From assembly GCA_016935755.1 (NCBI GenBank), contig JAFGQI010000024.1, forward strand, positions 1 to 43,513: 43,513 nucleotides of DNA, in the 5' to 3' direction. The notes beneath the pieces are model-generated. The model did no database searches and was not told the origin of the DNA. It saw only the letters and a list, made by a program, of their open reading frames with translations. This document shows positions 24,530 to 34,261 of this stretch, one piece after another (position 1 is the first letter of the stretch; every line of letters starts with the position of its first letter). The position numbers were made by a program, and so were the translations under genes. Origin of the DNA: Anaerolineales bacterium (GTDB lineage: Bacteria; Chloroflexota; Anaerolineae; Anaerolineales; UBA4823).

Positions 24530-26443
24530 TCATCCCGGGGATATGAACAGCTTAAAGCTCCTGCTTCCAGGTGGCAGCAGCACTCCAATACGCGTAAGCA
24601 CACCTTCACGGCGATTCACCCGGCAATCTTCCTCCAATACGGTGAGGGTGATCCTGGCGCCCGGTGGATCCTGAATGAATAAATACAAACTTTCTGCTTT
24701 CCCAACGATTTGTATGCCTGCACCTTCCAAAGATGCCTTTCCCCAGGTCACAAAAGCTTCCTCAATCTGAGTGGAAGCGGAAGCATCCTCACGCTCGCCG
24801 GTAAATTCAAAGTGATCTTCCAGAACTACCTCACCCGTGCCTGGGAGCAGGGCGATCTGGCGGCGCGCCAGGCTCAGCCCCGGCAGGTTGTAGGCCCGAT
24901 GAAAGTCGATAGTCACGTACTTCCTGCCATCGACCTCCCCGTGCGCAACAATTTGGCCATGATACTGCTGGTTTCCGCCAAACTCCGGGCCAGGCGATTG
25001 CAGCTGGCCGGCAATGCGAGGCACATTGTGGCTGAATGAATTACAGAAGATATTCTGGTAGCGCTCCTGGCGGAAGTAATCCCGACTGTAGAGGCCGCGC
25101 CCGGGGTCGCACAGCAAACTCTCGCCGTTTATGTGGTAGATAAAATGACCGACATCGGTATGGCTGTGATGCCCGTCATTGTGTCCCGCCTTGGCTGCCA
25201 ATACGACCGGCTTACCGGCGGATCCATGATCGTCTGCGTTGGTCTGCCCGGTAAACTTCACCACAGCGCAATCGGGCAGGTGAAAATCCTGACGCGCGCT
25301 GGCAGGGAAGGGGTGAGTCTGTCCATCCCACCAGGCAATATCGCGCAGGATAATCGCCAGCTTGGCTGCCGAGACGCCCCGACCTTCCAGGTTTTCCGGT
25401 GGAATAATCAGGCCTTTCAAATCCTCTACACCCGTGCGTTCAGCCAGGCGCTGGAGGATGCCGGGTTGAAACGCAATTTGCTCGGTGGCATCCCCAAAAT
25501 TGATATAGGTTCCAGGCGCCAGAGCCATGCCTAACGGATATCGAGCGATATCTTTCAGGCGAGGGGAAGCTAACAGATCAATTTCTCCAGAAGTACGCTG
25601 GTGCAGCGCTTCTGCCAGGGTAACATAATATACCAGCCCATAACCCCAATAACCCGGACCTTCGATGGAGCCGCCATCCGCCTCAAAACCGGTGGCGATG
25701 TAAGCCTCAAAACCTTCCAGCACCATCTCCAGAGCTTCGACCAGCCTGCGCGGGTCTTTCTCCAGGCGCAAGAAGGCCAAACCAATCGCCCCATTACACA
25801 CCCCGTTCCAGTTCAGCGCCCCTTTGTACCACCAGTGCTGGCGACCATAGGCCAGATACGGCTGAAATATGTGGCGATCTACTTCCTGGCGCACCCTCTG
25901 CACCACCTCAGGAGACAGACGGTCCCCAAGCAGATAGACTGTCTCTGCCAGGCTGGCGCCGGTCTCGGCGGAAAACAGATCAATCGAATCTGGCTGGCGC
26001 GTCAGCATGGTGTTTGTGCCCCAGGGCCAGGTGCGCGGTGACGGTTTTAGATCCCAAAAATCGGGCCCCTGCTCTTCGTGGGCGGGCAGCACCCACGAGG
26101 TCTCCTCGCAGATGCTCCAGAGAAGATCATGGACAGCATCACGAGCGGCTGCAACCGTCCCTGAGGGGAAATCGCTGGCGGGTCTCTGATCCGCCAGGAT
26201 CATCTCAACTACCGCCCGGGTGAGCAGCGAACGCTTCAAGTAGTAGGGTTGTTGGTAACCATCCCGCTCGCCTGTATACTCAAACTCACGGTAACGTGTG
26301 TAAGTTGTTTGGGGGATCGCCCCCAAATCGGGAGCGATCTGCCGCAGGTAGCTCAGCATCAGCGGCGCGGCAGGAGAACGCCGGATCATTTCAAGCAGCG
26401 GATTGGGATCTGGGTCAGCAAAGAGGCTTTTCTGCAAGGTCAT
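24530..26443 (-). CDS. Heparinase II/III-like polysaccharide lyase (cytoplasmic)
   Basis: This 637-residue protein has the toroid-plus-sandwich shape of heparinase II/III-type lyases: NWNGVCNGAIG (an Asn in the usual catalytic position), GPGYWGYGL, then GHNDGHHSHTDVGHF and a second domain with SFSHNVPRIAG. These enzymes cleave uronic-acid polymers by beta-elimination, leaving unsaturated uronates. No signal peptide is seen, so it acts on imported oligomers and is probably an oligo- or exo-lyase. The ATG at 26443, with AAGGAAG before it, is chosen over an upstream in-frame start at 26758 that lies inside the ABC gene. It follows that ABC gene by 16 bases. The polymer is not certain: rhamnogalacturonan or another uronan. 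Confidence 0.8.
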   Translation of the reverse strand: MTLQKSLFADPDPNPLLEMIRRSPAAPLMLSYLRQIAPDLGAIPQTTYTRYREFEYTGERDGYQQPYYLKRSLLTRAVVEMILADQRPASDFPSGTVAAARDAVHDLLWSICEETSWVLPAHEEQGPDFWDLKPSPRTWPWGTNTMLTRQPDSIDLFSAETGASLAETVYLLGDRLSPEVVQRVRQEVDRHIFQPYLAYGRQHWWYKGALNWNGVCNGAIGLAFLRLEKDPRRLVEALEMVLEGFEAYIATGFEADGGSIEGPGYWGYGLVYYVTLAEALHQRTSGEIDLLASPRLKDIARYPLGMALAPGTYINFGDATEQIAFQPGILQRLAERTGVEDLKGLIIPPENLEGRGVSAAKLAIILRDIAWWDGQTHPFPASARQDFHLPDCAVVKFTGQTNADDHGSAGKPVVLAAKAGHNDGHHSHTDVGHFIYHINGESLLCDPGRGLYSRDYFRQERYQNIFCNSFSHNVPRIAGQLQSPGPEFGGNQQYHGQIVAHGEVDGRKYVTIDFHRAYNLPGLSLARRQIALLPGTGEVVLEDHFEFTGEREDASASTQIEEAFVTWGKASLEGAGIQIVGKAESLYLFIQDPPGARITLTVLEEDCRVNRREGVLTRIGVLLPPGSRSFKLFISPG

Positions 26444-26459
26444 TAATATCTTCCTTTGA

Positions 26460-27530
26460 TCACTGCGAGCGGCCTTTACTGTAGTCAATCCCGACCAAGG
26501 AGAGCGATTCTGCCAGGTGGCAGGCCACCCAATGATCACTGGAACCAGATGAGTAAGAAACTTGATGCCAGAGCGGAACCTCCTGCTTGCAAATTTCCTT
26601 AGCAAAGCGACAACGCGGGTGGAACTTGCATCCCGAGGGAGGGTTCGCAGGACTTGGTACATCCCCTTCCAACACAATATGCTTTTTCTCGTAATCAGGA
26701 TCGGTGCGTGGCACTGAAGAGAGCAGGGCCTCCGTATACGGGTGCAGCGGTCGTTCAAATAACTCTAAGGCATCAGCCAGCTCGACGATATTCCCCAAAT
26801 ACATGACAGCAATCCGGTCGCTGATGTGCTCGACCACGGAGAGATCGTGGGCGATGAATAAATAGGTCAGTCCGAATTCGGCCTGCAGGTCCTCCAACAG
26901 GTTCAGTGTCTGCGCCTGGATGGAGACATCCAGGGCGGAAACTGGCTCATCGGCGATAATCAGCCTGGGGCGTAGGGCCAGGGCGCGAGCAATGCCGATC
27001 CGCTGCCGCTGCCCGCCGCTGAAGGCGTATGGGTAGCGGTTCATGTGCTGCGGTCTCAACCCAACCGCTTGAATCAGTTCGGATACCTGTTGTTTCAACT
27101 CGTCTCCCCTGGTGACGCCGTGGATGATCAAGGGCTCGCTGATAATATCCATTACAGTCATGCGCGGGTTGAGCGACGAGAAGGGATCCTGAAAGATAAT
27201 CTGCATTTCTTTGCGGAATGGTTTCAACTCGCGTCGAGATAGTTCAAGCAAATCCACCATCTTGCCATCTTTGAGGTACTGAATCTGCCCCTCGGTTGGC
27301 TCAATAGCGCGCAAGATCAGCCGCCCAGTGGTTGTCTTACCACAGCCCGACTCGCCTACCAGACCCAGGGTTTCGCATTCGCGGATGAAAAAATCGACCC
27401 CATCCACCGCCCGCACATGCCCAACAACCCGCTTCAAAAAACCCTTCTGAATGGGAAAGTGTTTTTTGAGGTTATGTACTTCCAGTAAGATCGGGCGGTC
27501 TTTTACCGCCATGCGTGCAGCCTCGCTCAT
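26460..27530 (-). CDS. oppF: Opp/Dpp-type ABC transporter ATPase, OppF-like
   Basis: The 356-residue ATPase has Walker [10 protein letters not shown] (59-67), signature SGGQRQR (171-177), Walker B LIIADEP (190-196), and the C-terminal oligopeptide-type extension with [15 protein letters not shown], whose cysteines are typical of OppF/DppF. It powers the importer made by the adjacent genes. The ATG at 27530 is preferred to an adjacent TTG. It lies 9 bases after oppD. In this operon the transporter likely carries pectin oligosaccharides, an inference from the surrounding catabolic genes. Confidence 0.9.
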   Translation of the reverse strand: MSEAARMAVKDRPILLEVHNLKKHFPIQKGFLKRVVGHVRAVDGVDFFIRECETLGLVGESGCGKTTTGRLILRAIEPTEGQIQYLKDGKMVDLLELSRRELKPFRKEMQIIFQDPFSSLNPRMTVMDIISEPLIIHGVTRGDELKQQVSELIQAVGLRPQHMNRYPYAFSGGQRQRIGIARALALRPRLIIADEPVSALDVSIQAQTLNLLEDLQAEFGLTYLFIAHDLSVVEHISDRIAVMYLGNIVELADALELFERPLHPYTEALLSSVPRTDPDYEKKHIVLEGDVPSPANPPSGCKFHPRCRFAKEICKQEVPLWHQVSYSSGSSDHWVACHLAESLSLVGIDYSKGRSQ

Positions 27531-27539
27531 CAAATCACC

Positions 27540-28541
27540 TCACACATAGTGGATGCAGCGCACCAGGTGACCTGGTTCGATTTCCACCAGCGGCACCTCC
27601 TCCTGGCAGGAGGCTTTCTTCGGCGCGGGGCAGCGCGGGTAGAAAGCGCAGCCCTTGGGTATCGAGTATGGATCTGGGACGCTGCCGGGGATGGGGGTCA
27701 GCCGTTCCTTCACCCGCCGGCCCAGGTGGGGGATTGAACGCATCAGGCCCACGGTGTACGGGTGAAGAGGCAGTCGGAAGATGCTGCGCACCGGGGCGGT
27801 TTCCACGATCTTACCCATGTACATCACCGCCACGCGATCACTCATCTCAGCGACAACCCCCAGGTTGTGGGTGATGATCATAATTGCTGTATTCAACGTA
27901 TCCTGTAAATTTCTCATCAACTGCAGGATTTGCGCCTGAATGGTCACATCCAGAGCCGTGGTCGGCTCATCCGCGATCAGCAGAGAGGGATTGCAGGACA
28001 GCGCCATGGCAATCATGGCCCTTTGGCGCATTCCACCCGAAAATTGGTGTGGGTATTCGTTCACCCGCTGCCGTGGTAGGGCAATCCCCACTGCCGATAA
28101 CATTTCCACTGCCCGTTCATAGGCTTCCTGCTTGCTTACCCTCTGGTGTAGCTCCACCGCCTCAGCGATCTGACTGCCCACCGTGTGGACCGGAGAAAGC
28201 GAGGTGAGCGGCTCCTGGAAGATCATGGCGATCTCGTTGCCGCGGATGCTGCGGATCAGTTCTCCATTCGGATCGACTGTCGCCAGATCCACCGGTTCTG
28301 TGCGGATACCTCCCCAAAAATAAATCTGTCCCTGGACGATGCGCGCGCTCTTCTTCGGCAGCAGCCGCAAGATTGAATGTGCGGTGACGCTCTTCCCACA
28401 GCCCGATTCGCCCACCAGGCCAAGGATTTCTCCCGGTTTCATCTCCAGGGTTACCCCGTCCACCGCTCGCACCTCCCCATCCAGCGTGCGAAAATAGGTT
28501 TTGAGGTCATTTATCTGCAATAAGTGTGATCCATTTTGCAT
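27540..28541 (-). CDS. oppD: Opp/Dpp-type ABC transporter ATPase, OppD-like
   Basis: The 333-residue ATPase has Walker A GESGCGKS (44-51), an SGGMRQR signature, [11 protein letters not shown] as Walker B and switch, and the C-terminal oligopeptide/dipeptide extension ([12 protein letters not shown]). It pairs with the OppF-like ATPase. AGGTG stands 5 bases before the ATG. It follows the permease gene by 8 bases on the same transcript. The family is firm; peptide versus oligosaccharide transport cannot be told from the ATPase alone. Confidence 0.9.
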   Translation of the reverse strand: MQNGSHLLQINDLKTYFRTLDGEVRAVDGVTLEMKPGEILGLVGESGCGKSVTAHSILRLLPKKSARIVQGQIYFWGGIRTEPVDLATVDPNGELIRSIRGNEIAMIFQEPLTSLSPVHTVGSQIAEAVELHQRVSKQEAYERAVEMLSAVGIALPRQRVNEYPHQFSGGMRQRAMIAMALSCNPSLLIADEPTTALDVTIQAQILQLMRNLQDTLNTAIMIITHNLGVVAEMSDRVAVMYMGKIVETAPVRSIFRLPLHPYTVGLMRSIPHLGRRVKERLTPIPGSVPDPYSIPKGCAFYPRCPAPKKASCQEEVPLVEIEPGHLVRCIHYV

Positions 28542-28549
28542 AATTGCAC

Positions 28550-29872
28550 CTAGATGGTATAGGGATCAACTGCGTCGCGCAAACCATCTCCCAGGTAGCT
28601 GAACGCCAAAATATTTACCGCCAGCACCACAGCCGGGATGAACAGCCAGGGATAAAGGGCAATGGCGGATAGATTCTGCGCTTCCTGCAACAGCACACCC
28701 CAACTGGTGATCGGAGGACGCAAGCCCAGACCCAGATAGCTCAGGGCAGTCTCGGAGAGGATCATCGAAGGCATCGCCAGGGTGGATACAACAATGATGT
28801 GTCCAAACGTGGCTGGCAAGAGATGCTTGAAGATAATCCAACCATCGCTTGCTCCAGCCAGCCTGGCTGCCAGGACAAAATCCTCATTGCGCAGAGACAG
28901 CACAGTGCCGCGCAGCTGGCGCGCCAGCCAGGTCCAACCAATCAGAGATAGGATCAGGGTAATGGCAAAATAAGTCTGCAACTCGTTCCACTCGGTTGGA
29001 ATGGCTGCCGATAATGCCATCCATAAAGGAATCGATGGGATCGAACGAATCAACTCGATCACCCGCTGGATCAACTCATCCACTAACCCCCCGAAGTAGC
29101 CCGATACCAGCCCCAACACCGCGCCAAAGATCAGGCTGAGGAGAACGCCAATCAGTCCGATAGTCAGCGAGATCTGGCTACCCAGGACAATCCGCGAGAA
29201 CATATCTCGTCCCTGGTGATCCGTGCCCATAATAGCCACCGGACTCTTTCCCTCCACGAGAAAAAGATGCACGTCGGCGTCGAATAAACCCATCAGCTTA
29301 TACGGTACTCCCTTGGCGAAGAAGCGGATATATAGTTTGTTCTCCGGGTTGGGTGTGTAATTCTTCCGTAAACTCTTATCGATAAACAAATCCATATCAT
29401 AGACATGCGGTCGGAAGGCTCCATTATCAAAAAAATGGAGCTGTTGAGGAGGCATCAGGATATACGTCCGGAAGCGAGTCGTGAGAGTATAGGGCGAAAT
29501 AAAGTCGCCCAATAAAGCCACCAGATAGAATAAAAATATGCCTATCCCGCCAATCATTGCCATGCGGTTGCGAATAAATTTACGCCACATTAACTGCCAC
29601 TGCGAGGCAGCATAAATCCGGTCAGGCTTTACCAAGCGTGTCCGCCGCTCAAGTTCGGCTGGAGCTACCCCAGATACCTCCAGGGTGGCGGCCTTACTTC
29701 TTTCCATTTCTTCTTCCACCTCAAGCAACGCCTGCTGGTCAAGCTGCTGATAGAGACGGTAGAGTTCTTCAGTATTGATCGTAACGGGGGTTTGTTCCCC
29801 GCCCGCAGCATCTCCAGCAGAAGTGCCGCCCGGGCTTTCAGTTATTCTATCTTCACCCTTTTTACGTGACAT
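28550..29872 (-). CDS. oppC: Opp/Dpp-type permease, OppC-like, with long N-terminal extension
   Basis: The 440-residue inner-membrane permease has the BPD_transp_1 domain in its C-terminal half (MGTDHQGRDMFSRIV, then several membrane segments and the coupling loop EDFVLAARLAGAS). A first membrane segment (near residue 110) precedes a periplasmic stretch of about 95 residues. The N-terminal 95 residues are cytoplasmic, charged and partly coiled (LYRLYQQLDQQALLEVEEE), longer than usual for OppC. The ATG at 29872 is chosen over a GTG at 29881 whose ribosome site would touch the start codon. Confidence 0.87.
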   Translation of the reverse strand: MSRKKGEDRITESPGGTSAGDAAGGEQTPVTINTEELYRLYQQLDQQALLEVEEEMERSKAATLEVSGVAPAELERRTRLVKPDRIYAASQWQLMWRKFIRNRMAMIGGIGIFLFYLVALLGDFISPYTLTTRFRTYILMPPQQLHFFDNGAFRPHVYDMDLFIDKSLRKNYTPNPENKLYIRFFAKGVPYKLMGLFDADVHLFLVEGKSPVAIMGTDHQGRDMFSRIVLGSQISLTIGLIGVLLSLIFGAVLGLVSGYFGGLVDELIQRVIELIRSIPSIPLWMALSAAIPTEWNELQTYFAITLILSLIGWTWLARQLRGTVLSLRNEDFVLAARLAGASDGWIIFKHLLPATFGHIIVVSTLAMPSMILSETALSYLGLGLRPPITSWGVLLQEAQNLSAIALYPWLFIPAVVLAVNILAFSYLGDGLRDAVDPYTI

Positions 29873-29889
29873 CTTGTTCACTCTCTCGG

Positions 29890-30873
29890 CTATGTATACG
29901 TAATCCGGGGGTCAACCCAGGCCAGGACGATGTCGGCTATCAGGTTGCTCACCATCAGCAGCAGCGTCGAAAAAAGCAAGATTGTGCCAGCCAGATACAT
30001 ATCCTGGCTGCGTAAAGCCCGCAAGAATATCGGCCCCAGGGTGGGCAGCATCATCACGATACCTATCAGCACTGAGGTATTGATTATTTTGGACATCTCC
30101 AGCGCCAGCACAGTGATCACCGGGTTGATCGCCACCCGCACCGCATATTTATTAATCACCTTGCTCTCGTGCAGACCCTTGGCACGCGCCGTAATGATGT
30201 GCTGCTGACCAAGAACATCCAGCAAGCTGCTGCGCATAATCCGTTGAACCTGCGCTGTGCTGGACAACCCCAGGATAACCACTGCCGGGATCAGGTGAAC
30301 AATATAATCCAGAGTTTTCGCCATGCTCCAAGGGGCGCTGGCCATCTTTTCAGAATATACCCCCCCGACATCTATCTGCAAAACCAGGATGCCGACAAAC
30401 ATCCATACCAGGGCCAGCAAAAAACCAGGGATGCTCAAGCCCAGAAAGCCAATCGCTGAAAGCACAGTGTCCCCGATCGAATATTGATGCGTGGCTGAAT
30501 AAACACCAATCGGGATTGCTACCACCGCCATGAATAAAACTGAGAGCAACCCGGTGAAAATTGTATAACTTAGCTTACTCTCAATCACTTTCCAGACTGA
30601 GGCGTTCCATTCCAGGGAATAACCAAAATCCAGGCGGGGAAAACCTGATATCCATTTGAAATACTGGTACAACATCGGTTTGTCCAGCCCGTAGATTTCC
30701 TGCAGCATCTTGATGGTTTCTTTATCCTGTCCCCCACCAGTAGCAGCAAGTTCTGCCTGGAGCGTAGTAAAAAAATCGCCAGGCGGTAATTGAATCACGA
30801 TAAAGGTGATAATCGAGATCACGAAAAGCGTCGGGATCATCCCTAAAATCCGCCTGATGATATAACTGATCAT
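29890..30873 (-). CDS. oppB: Opp/Dpp-type permease, OppB-like
   Basis: This 327-residue permease begins MISYIIRRILGMIPTLFVIS, the typical OppB/DppB first membrane segment. It has six membrane segments and the coupling loop RAKGLHESKVINKYAVR near residue 230. The ATG at 30873 follows AGGAGAGAG. The earlier in-frame start at 30933 would overlap the binding-protein region and has no ribosome site. It forms the channel with the OppC-like permease, 17 bases downstream. Confidence 0.9.
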   Translation of the reverse strand: MISYIIRRILGMIPTLFVISIITFIVIQLPPGDFFTTLQAELAATGGGQDKETIKMLQEIYGLDKPMLYQYFKWISGFPRLDFGYSLEWNASVWKVIESKLSYTIFTGLLSVLFMAVVAIPIGVYSATHQYSIGDTVLSAIGFLGLSIPGFLLALVWMFVGILVLQIDVGGVYSEKMASAPWSMAKTLDYIVHLIPAVVILGLSSTAQVQRIMRSSLLDVLGQQHIITARAKGLHESKVINKYAVRVAINPVITVLALEMSKIINTSVLIGIVMMLPTLGPIFLRALRSQDMYLAGTILLFSTLLLMVSNLIADIVLAWVDPRITYT

Positions 30874-30942
30874 CGCTCTCTCCTGGACGATATCTCTGTC
30901 ATTGGGAGGGGCTGGTTTGACAGCCCCTCCCAAAACTCAATT

Positions 30943-32937
30943 TTACTCTTGTTCAATCCAGAAATGGCAGGGATCCATCGTTCCTGGTGTCATAATGATC
31001 CAGTCAGACGAGTGGTATTCCTGAACATTGTGGAAGTTATTCTTGACGATGGTCGGCGCAGGGCTCATGCCCACCGTCTCGATTACCATCAGCCCCATGG
31101 TCGTCTTGCGCACGAGATCCTTAGCCAGCTTCAACTGTTCAGCAGGATCGATCGAGCCGCGGTAGGCGTCATAGAGATCCATCAATTCCTTGATCGCGGC
31201 AGGCGGCGCTTCGCCATCCTTGCCGGCAGACTTGTACCAGATGCCGAATGCAGGTCCCATCCAGGAGCGATCATCGAAGGGGAACTGGTAGATCGGGTCA
31301 ATCATCGGCACCAGGCCGCGGTCAGTTGTCCAGGTGCCAATCATCACCTCATTGGCGCCAGCTCGAGGCCAATATACATCGCGTGACATGGTCTCGACCT
31401 TTGTGTTCAATCCAACGGCCTTCCAGTTTTCTGCTACCAGCGTGATGCCATCCAGCAAAGAGCCAGAGGTGTAGCTCGTCTCAACGATCAGTTCGATCGG
31501 CGAGCCATCTGCGAAGGTGCGGAATCCATCCCCGCCCACCGGCAGCCCCATCTCGTCGAGCAGCGCCTTGGCCTTATCCGGATCAAATTCACCGAAGTAG
31601 TTGGCGATATCCGGCTGGTAGAGGGCCGAATCCTTCACCACGCTGATCGTCTGCGGCACCCCCTGCCCCAGGAAGACGATATCATTGATCAACTCGCGGT
31701 CAATCGAGAGCGATAACGCCTGGCGGAACAGCAGGTTCTGGATCAGTTCGCGGTACTTGGGATCCTTGTAGCTCTGGTTGGGGAAGAAGGTCAACCCGGA
31801 GGCTTCAGCGCGGTCCCACAAGAACACCTTGTAATCGCCCGCTTCAGCATTCTCCAGGAACAGGGTGTAGTTCGAAAGCTCCATGCCGCGGTGCTGCATA
31901 TCCAGCTTGCCCTGCAAACCCAGGGTGTTCACGGCTGCAACATCCTCGACCAGATAGAAGTAAACCTCGTCGATATAGGGTAGCTGGTTGCCTTCCACAT
32001 CCACCTTCCAGTAGTACGGGTTGCGGGTGGCGGTCATGTGATCGGCGCCCTCTGCCCAGTCGGTGATGGTCCAAGGGGTCATCCCAGGCCGCTCAGGGTT
32101 GTACTCCCAGGCCTTGGCTTCAAATATTTCGTAGGTGGCATCCTTATTGTAGGTGGGATGGAACTGCTCGAGGTAGTGCCGGGGGGCGAAGAAGCCAAAG
32201 CGCTCAAAACCCAAAGGCCACTGGTTGCCATGGAAAGCCAGGCCAACCGTTTCCGCCAGACCGTTCGGAGCAGCGAATTTAAGCTTGATGGTCAGATCAT
32301 CCACCTTCTCCATTTCCATTGGCTTACCCTGGACGACCCACTCGGAGTGAACTGCGGCGGTGATCTTCGGATCGTTCTCGATATTATCCCACCAGAAGGT
32401 AATATCATCTACCGTAAAGGGGTGTCCATCGGACCACTTCAATCCCTCCCGCAGGTATAGCGTTAGGGTCTTTCCTTCATCCGACCACTCCCATTTTTCA
32501 GCCAGCCCAGGTTGCACCGGGTCATCTGGATTGCGCGGCCAACGCAGGATGGTCTCGTAAACAATCCGGCCGTAGCAGTGGAAATCCTTGATCCCGCGCC
32601 AGGCACGATGCCAGGTGCCGCCATATTTGCCAACTGAGTCAACCGGAAGCACCACAATCGGGTTCTCCGGCAGGCGCTCTTCTACCGACGGCAGACTTCC
32701 GGCAGCAACCATTTCTGCCAGTTGCGGAGCTTCGCTGTACTTCGAAGGTGGCACTGGCGTCACCTCGACGATCTTTTCGACCTCCACAGTCTTTTCAACC
32801 ACTTTTTCGACTTCCTGGGTAACTACCACCGTTTTTTCAACCACCTGGGGGGTGGGGGTGGCGCAAGCGGTCAGCGTGAAGACCAATACCATCGTCAGGC
32901 TTAAAATTTTCCAAATCGTACTATGGGTGGTTTTCAT
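30943..32937 (-). CDS. Family 5 extracellular solute-binding lipoprotein
   Basis: This 664-residue lipoprotein carries a signal peptide ending in a lipobox FTLTAC (lipidated Cys25), followed by a Val/Glu/Lys/Thr-rich linker (residues about 30-57, with repeated VEK and VVEK units) and then a family 5 binding domain (YGGTWHRAWRG, WSDGHPFTVDDITFWWD, RQALSLSIDRELIND). It would capture the transported substrate outside the membrane and pass it to the permeases. Family 5 proteins are best known for peptides and nickel, but members for oligosaccharides exist, and the context (pectin operon) favours these. AGGAAGGAAGAA stands directly before the ATG at 32937. In the 140-base gap upstream there is a -10-like TATACT (33061-33056, minus) without a good -35, so transcription probably comes mainly from the lacI promoter. 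Confidence 0.87.
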   Translation of the reverse strand: MKTTHSTIWKILSLTMVLVFTLTACATPTPQVVEKTVVVTQEVEKVVEKTVEVEKIVEVTPVPPSKYSEAPQLAEMVAAGSLPSVEERLPENPIVVLPVDSVGKYGGTWHRAWRGIKDFHCYGRIVYETILRWPRNPDDPVQPGLAEKWEWSDEGKTLTLYLREGLKWSDGHPFTVDDITFWWDNIENDPKITAAVHSEWVVQGKPMEMEKVDDLTIKLKFAAPNGLAETVGLAFHGNQWPLGFERFGFFAPRHYLEQFHPTYNKDATYEIFEAKAWEYNPERPGMTPWTITDWAEGADHMTATRNPYYWKVDVEGNQLPYIDEVYFYLVEDVAAVNTLGLQGKLDMQHRGMELSNYTLFLENAEAGDYKVFLWDRAEASGLTFFPNQSYKDPKYRELIQNLLFRQALSLSIDRELINDIVFLGQGVPQTISVVKDSALYQPDIANYFGEFDPDKAKALLDEMGLPVGGDGFRTFADGSPIELIVETSYTSGSLLDGITLVAENWKAVGLNTKVETMSRDVYWPRAGANEVMIGTWTTDRGLVPMIDPIYQFPFDDRSWMGPAFGIWYKSAGKDGEAPPAAIKELMDLYDAYRGSIDPAEQLKLAKDLVRKTTMGLMVIETVGMSPAPTIVKNNFHNVQEYHSSDWIIMTPGTMDPCHFWIEQE

Positions 32938-33077
32938 TTCTTCCTTCCTTGGTTTCAAAAGCGGATTAAATATGGATTCGGAACAGTAGTTGGTTTGGGG
33001 GTATCTTTTTTGCGAATTCTCAATCGCGCCTCCTCAGGGTTAGATCATCTCAGATAGTATACATAATGTGGATGCTG

Positions 33078-34106
33078 CTACAGAGGGCCAGGCCCAGGCG
33101 CGCTGGCCCTCAGGATAATTTCGGGCTGCAAGATGATATTCTGACAGCCTTCAGAACAGTTTTCTAAATAATTAATCAGCAGTTGGGTCGCCTGGCGGCC
33201 CATTTTTTCAAAATCTACCCGGCAGGTAGTTAACTGGGGCTGCACCCAACTGGCCATAGGAATATCATCGTAGCCCACAATAGCCAGATCATCGGGAACC
33301 CGCAAACCCAGTTCAGAGCAGGTTTGCAGCACCCCAATCGCAACCAGGTCATTGAAGCAAAACAGGCACCTCAGGTCTGGGTTTGATTCTAATAACAGGT
33401 GAGAAGCCTCACGCCCCCCTTTTACGGTTGGCGAACAGTATTGGATGAGTTCTGGTAGGAGGGGTTTTCCTGCTTCCCCAAGCGCCTGCTCATAACCTAC
33501 CATGCGGCGCATGGAGCCATACGAAGCTCTCGGGCCAGCCAGGAACCCGACCCGGGAATACCCATGATCCAACAGGGTCTTGGTCGCCAGTTTTCCCCCT
33601 GTCTCATCGTCACTGACGACATAACCAATGACACTCGATTGAAGCGGATCGTCAAATCGGCGGTTGATCAGCACCACATTGGCATGATTTGCCATCGCCG
33701 GCACAAGCAGCTGCGTATCCAGGCGAGGAGCGGCTACGATCACCCCATCCACGCGCTTATCATCCAGCACCTGCAGCATCTCCAACTCGCGCTCCGGCCG
33801 CTCATCGCAATCGCACAGCAAAACACTGAAATCTTCAGCGTAAGCGATCTCCGCCACCCCCTGGGCAATGCCAGAAAAATAGGGGTTAGCAATGTCGGGC
33901 ACCACCAGCCCAATCGTCCCCGTCCGCTGCGTTGCCAGGCTGCGGGCTATCCCGCTCGGCCGGTAACCTAAATCCTCTATGATATCCAGAATGCGCTGCC
34001 GCGTTTCCGGGCTGACATCATCCTTCTGGTTGATCACCCGCGAGACCGTCATCAGGGATACCCCCGCCTGTCGAGCAATATCCGACATGGTTATCCGGTT
34101 GGTCAT
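33078..34106 (-). CDS. LacI/GalR-family transcriptional regulator
   Basis: The 342-residue regulator has an N-terminal LacI-type helix-turn-helix (MSDIARQAGVSLMTVSRVIN, 7-26) and hinge helix (about 48-60, RPSGIARSL), then a periplasmic-binding-like effector domain (IGLVVPDIANPYFSG to the C-terminus). LacI-family members typically repress sugar operons and release DNA on binding a sugar or its phosphate. It heads the 20-kb pectin operon, with its own promoter and an array of half-sites in its leader, which suggests autorepression and control of the whole unit. GAGGAG stands about 10 bases before the ATG. The effector is unknown; a deoxy-keto uronate such as KDG would be a reasonable guess. Confidence 0.9.
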   Translation of the reverse strand: MTNRITMSDIARQAGVSLMTVSRVINQKDDVSPETRQRILDIIEDLGYRPSGIARSLATQRTGTIGLVVPDIANPYFSGIAQGVAEIAYAEDFSVLLCDCDERPERELEMLQVLDDKRVDGVIVAAPRLDTQLLVPAMANHANVVLINRRFDDPLQSSVIGYVVSDDETGGKLATKTLLDHGYSRVGFLAGPRASYGSMRRMVGYEQALGEAGKPLLPELIQYCSPTVKGGREASHLLLESNPDLRCLFCFNDLVAIGVLQTCSELGLRVPDDLAIVGYDDIPMASWVQPQLTTCRVDFEKMGRQATQLLINYLENCSEGCQNIILQPEIILRASAPGPGPL

Positions 34107-34126
34107 AGAGGCTCATCTCCTCGGCT

Positions 34127-34162
34127 GTTAGCGTTACCGTTACCGCTACCGTTAGCGCTAAC
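34127..34162 (-). promoter_or_regulatory. Tandem LacI-type operator array
   Basis: Six contiguous hexamers fill exactly 36 bases. On the plus strand five follow the pattern G-Y-T-A-S-C and one reads GCTAAC. The last pair (34151-34162) is the perfect palindrome GTTAGCGCTAAC, with the central CG typical of LacI-family operators. The other pairs are imperfect versions. The array covers the transcript start and early leader of lacI (minus strand), an ideal position to block initiation, and its phased half-sites could take more than one dimer. The protein binding here is inferred. Confidence 0.65.
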
Positions 34163-34165
34163 AAT

Positions 34166-34194
34166 ATTATAGCAACTTTTTTTCTGAAAGTCAA
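34166..34194 (-). promoter_or_regulatory. Promoter of the lacI-pectin operon
   Basis: On the minus strand TTGACT (34194-34189) and a perfect TATAAT (34171-34166) are separated by exactly 17 bases. The start falls near 34159, inside the operator array, 50 bases before the lacI ATG. No comparable promoter was seen between lacI and the genes downstream, so this probably drives the entire operon. Confidence 0.75.
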
Positions 34195-34261
34195 TACTTT
34201 ATCGACTGAACAACTTACAAAATCGTCTCACCAAACATCCTGCGCCTGCGGAGGTTTCCTT

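Noticed and set aside
26443..26758. N-terminal extension of the heparinase-like gene to 26758
   Set aside because: The extra 105 residues lie inside the OppF-like gene, look unlike the lyase family, and a good ribosome site precedes the ATG at 26443.
32750..32870. Repetitive DNA that could suggest a small repeat array or CRISPR
   Set aside because: It encodes the Val/Glu/Lys linker of the solute-binding lipoprotein; the units are imperfect, in frame and without spacers.
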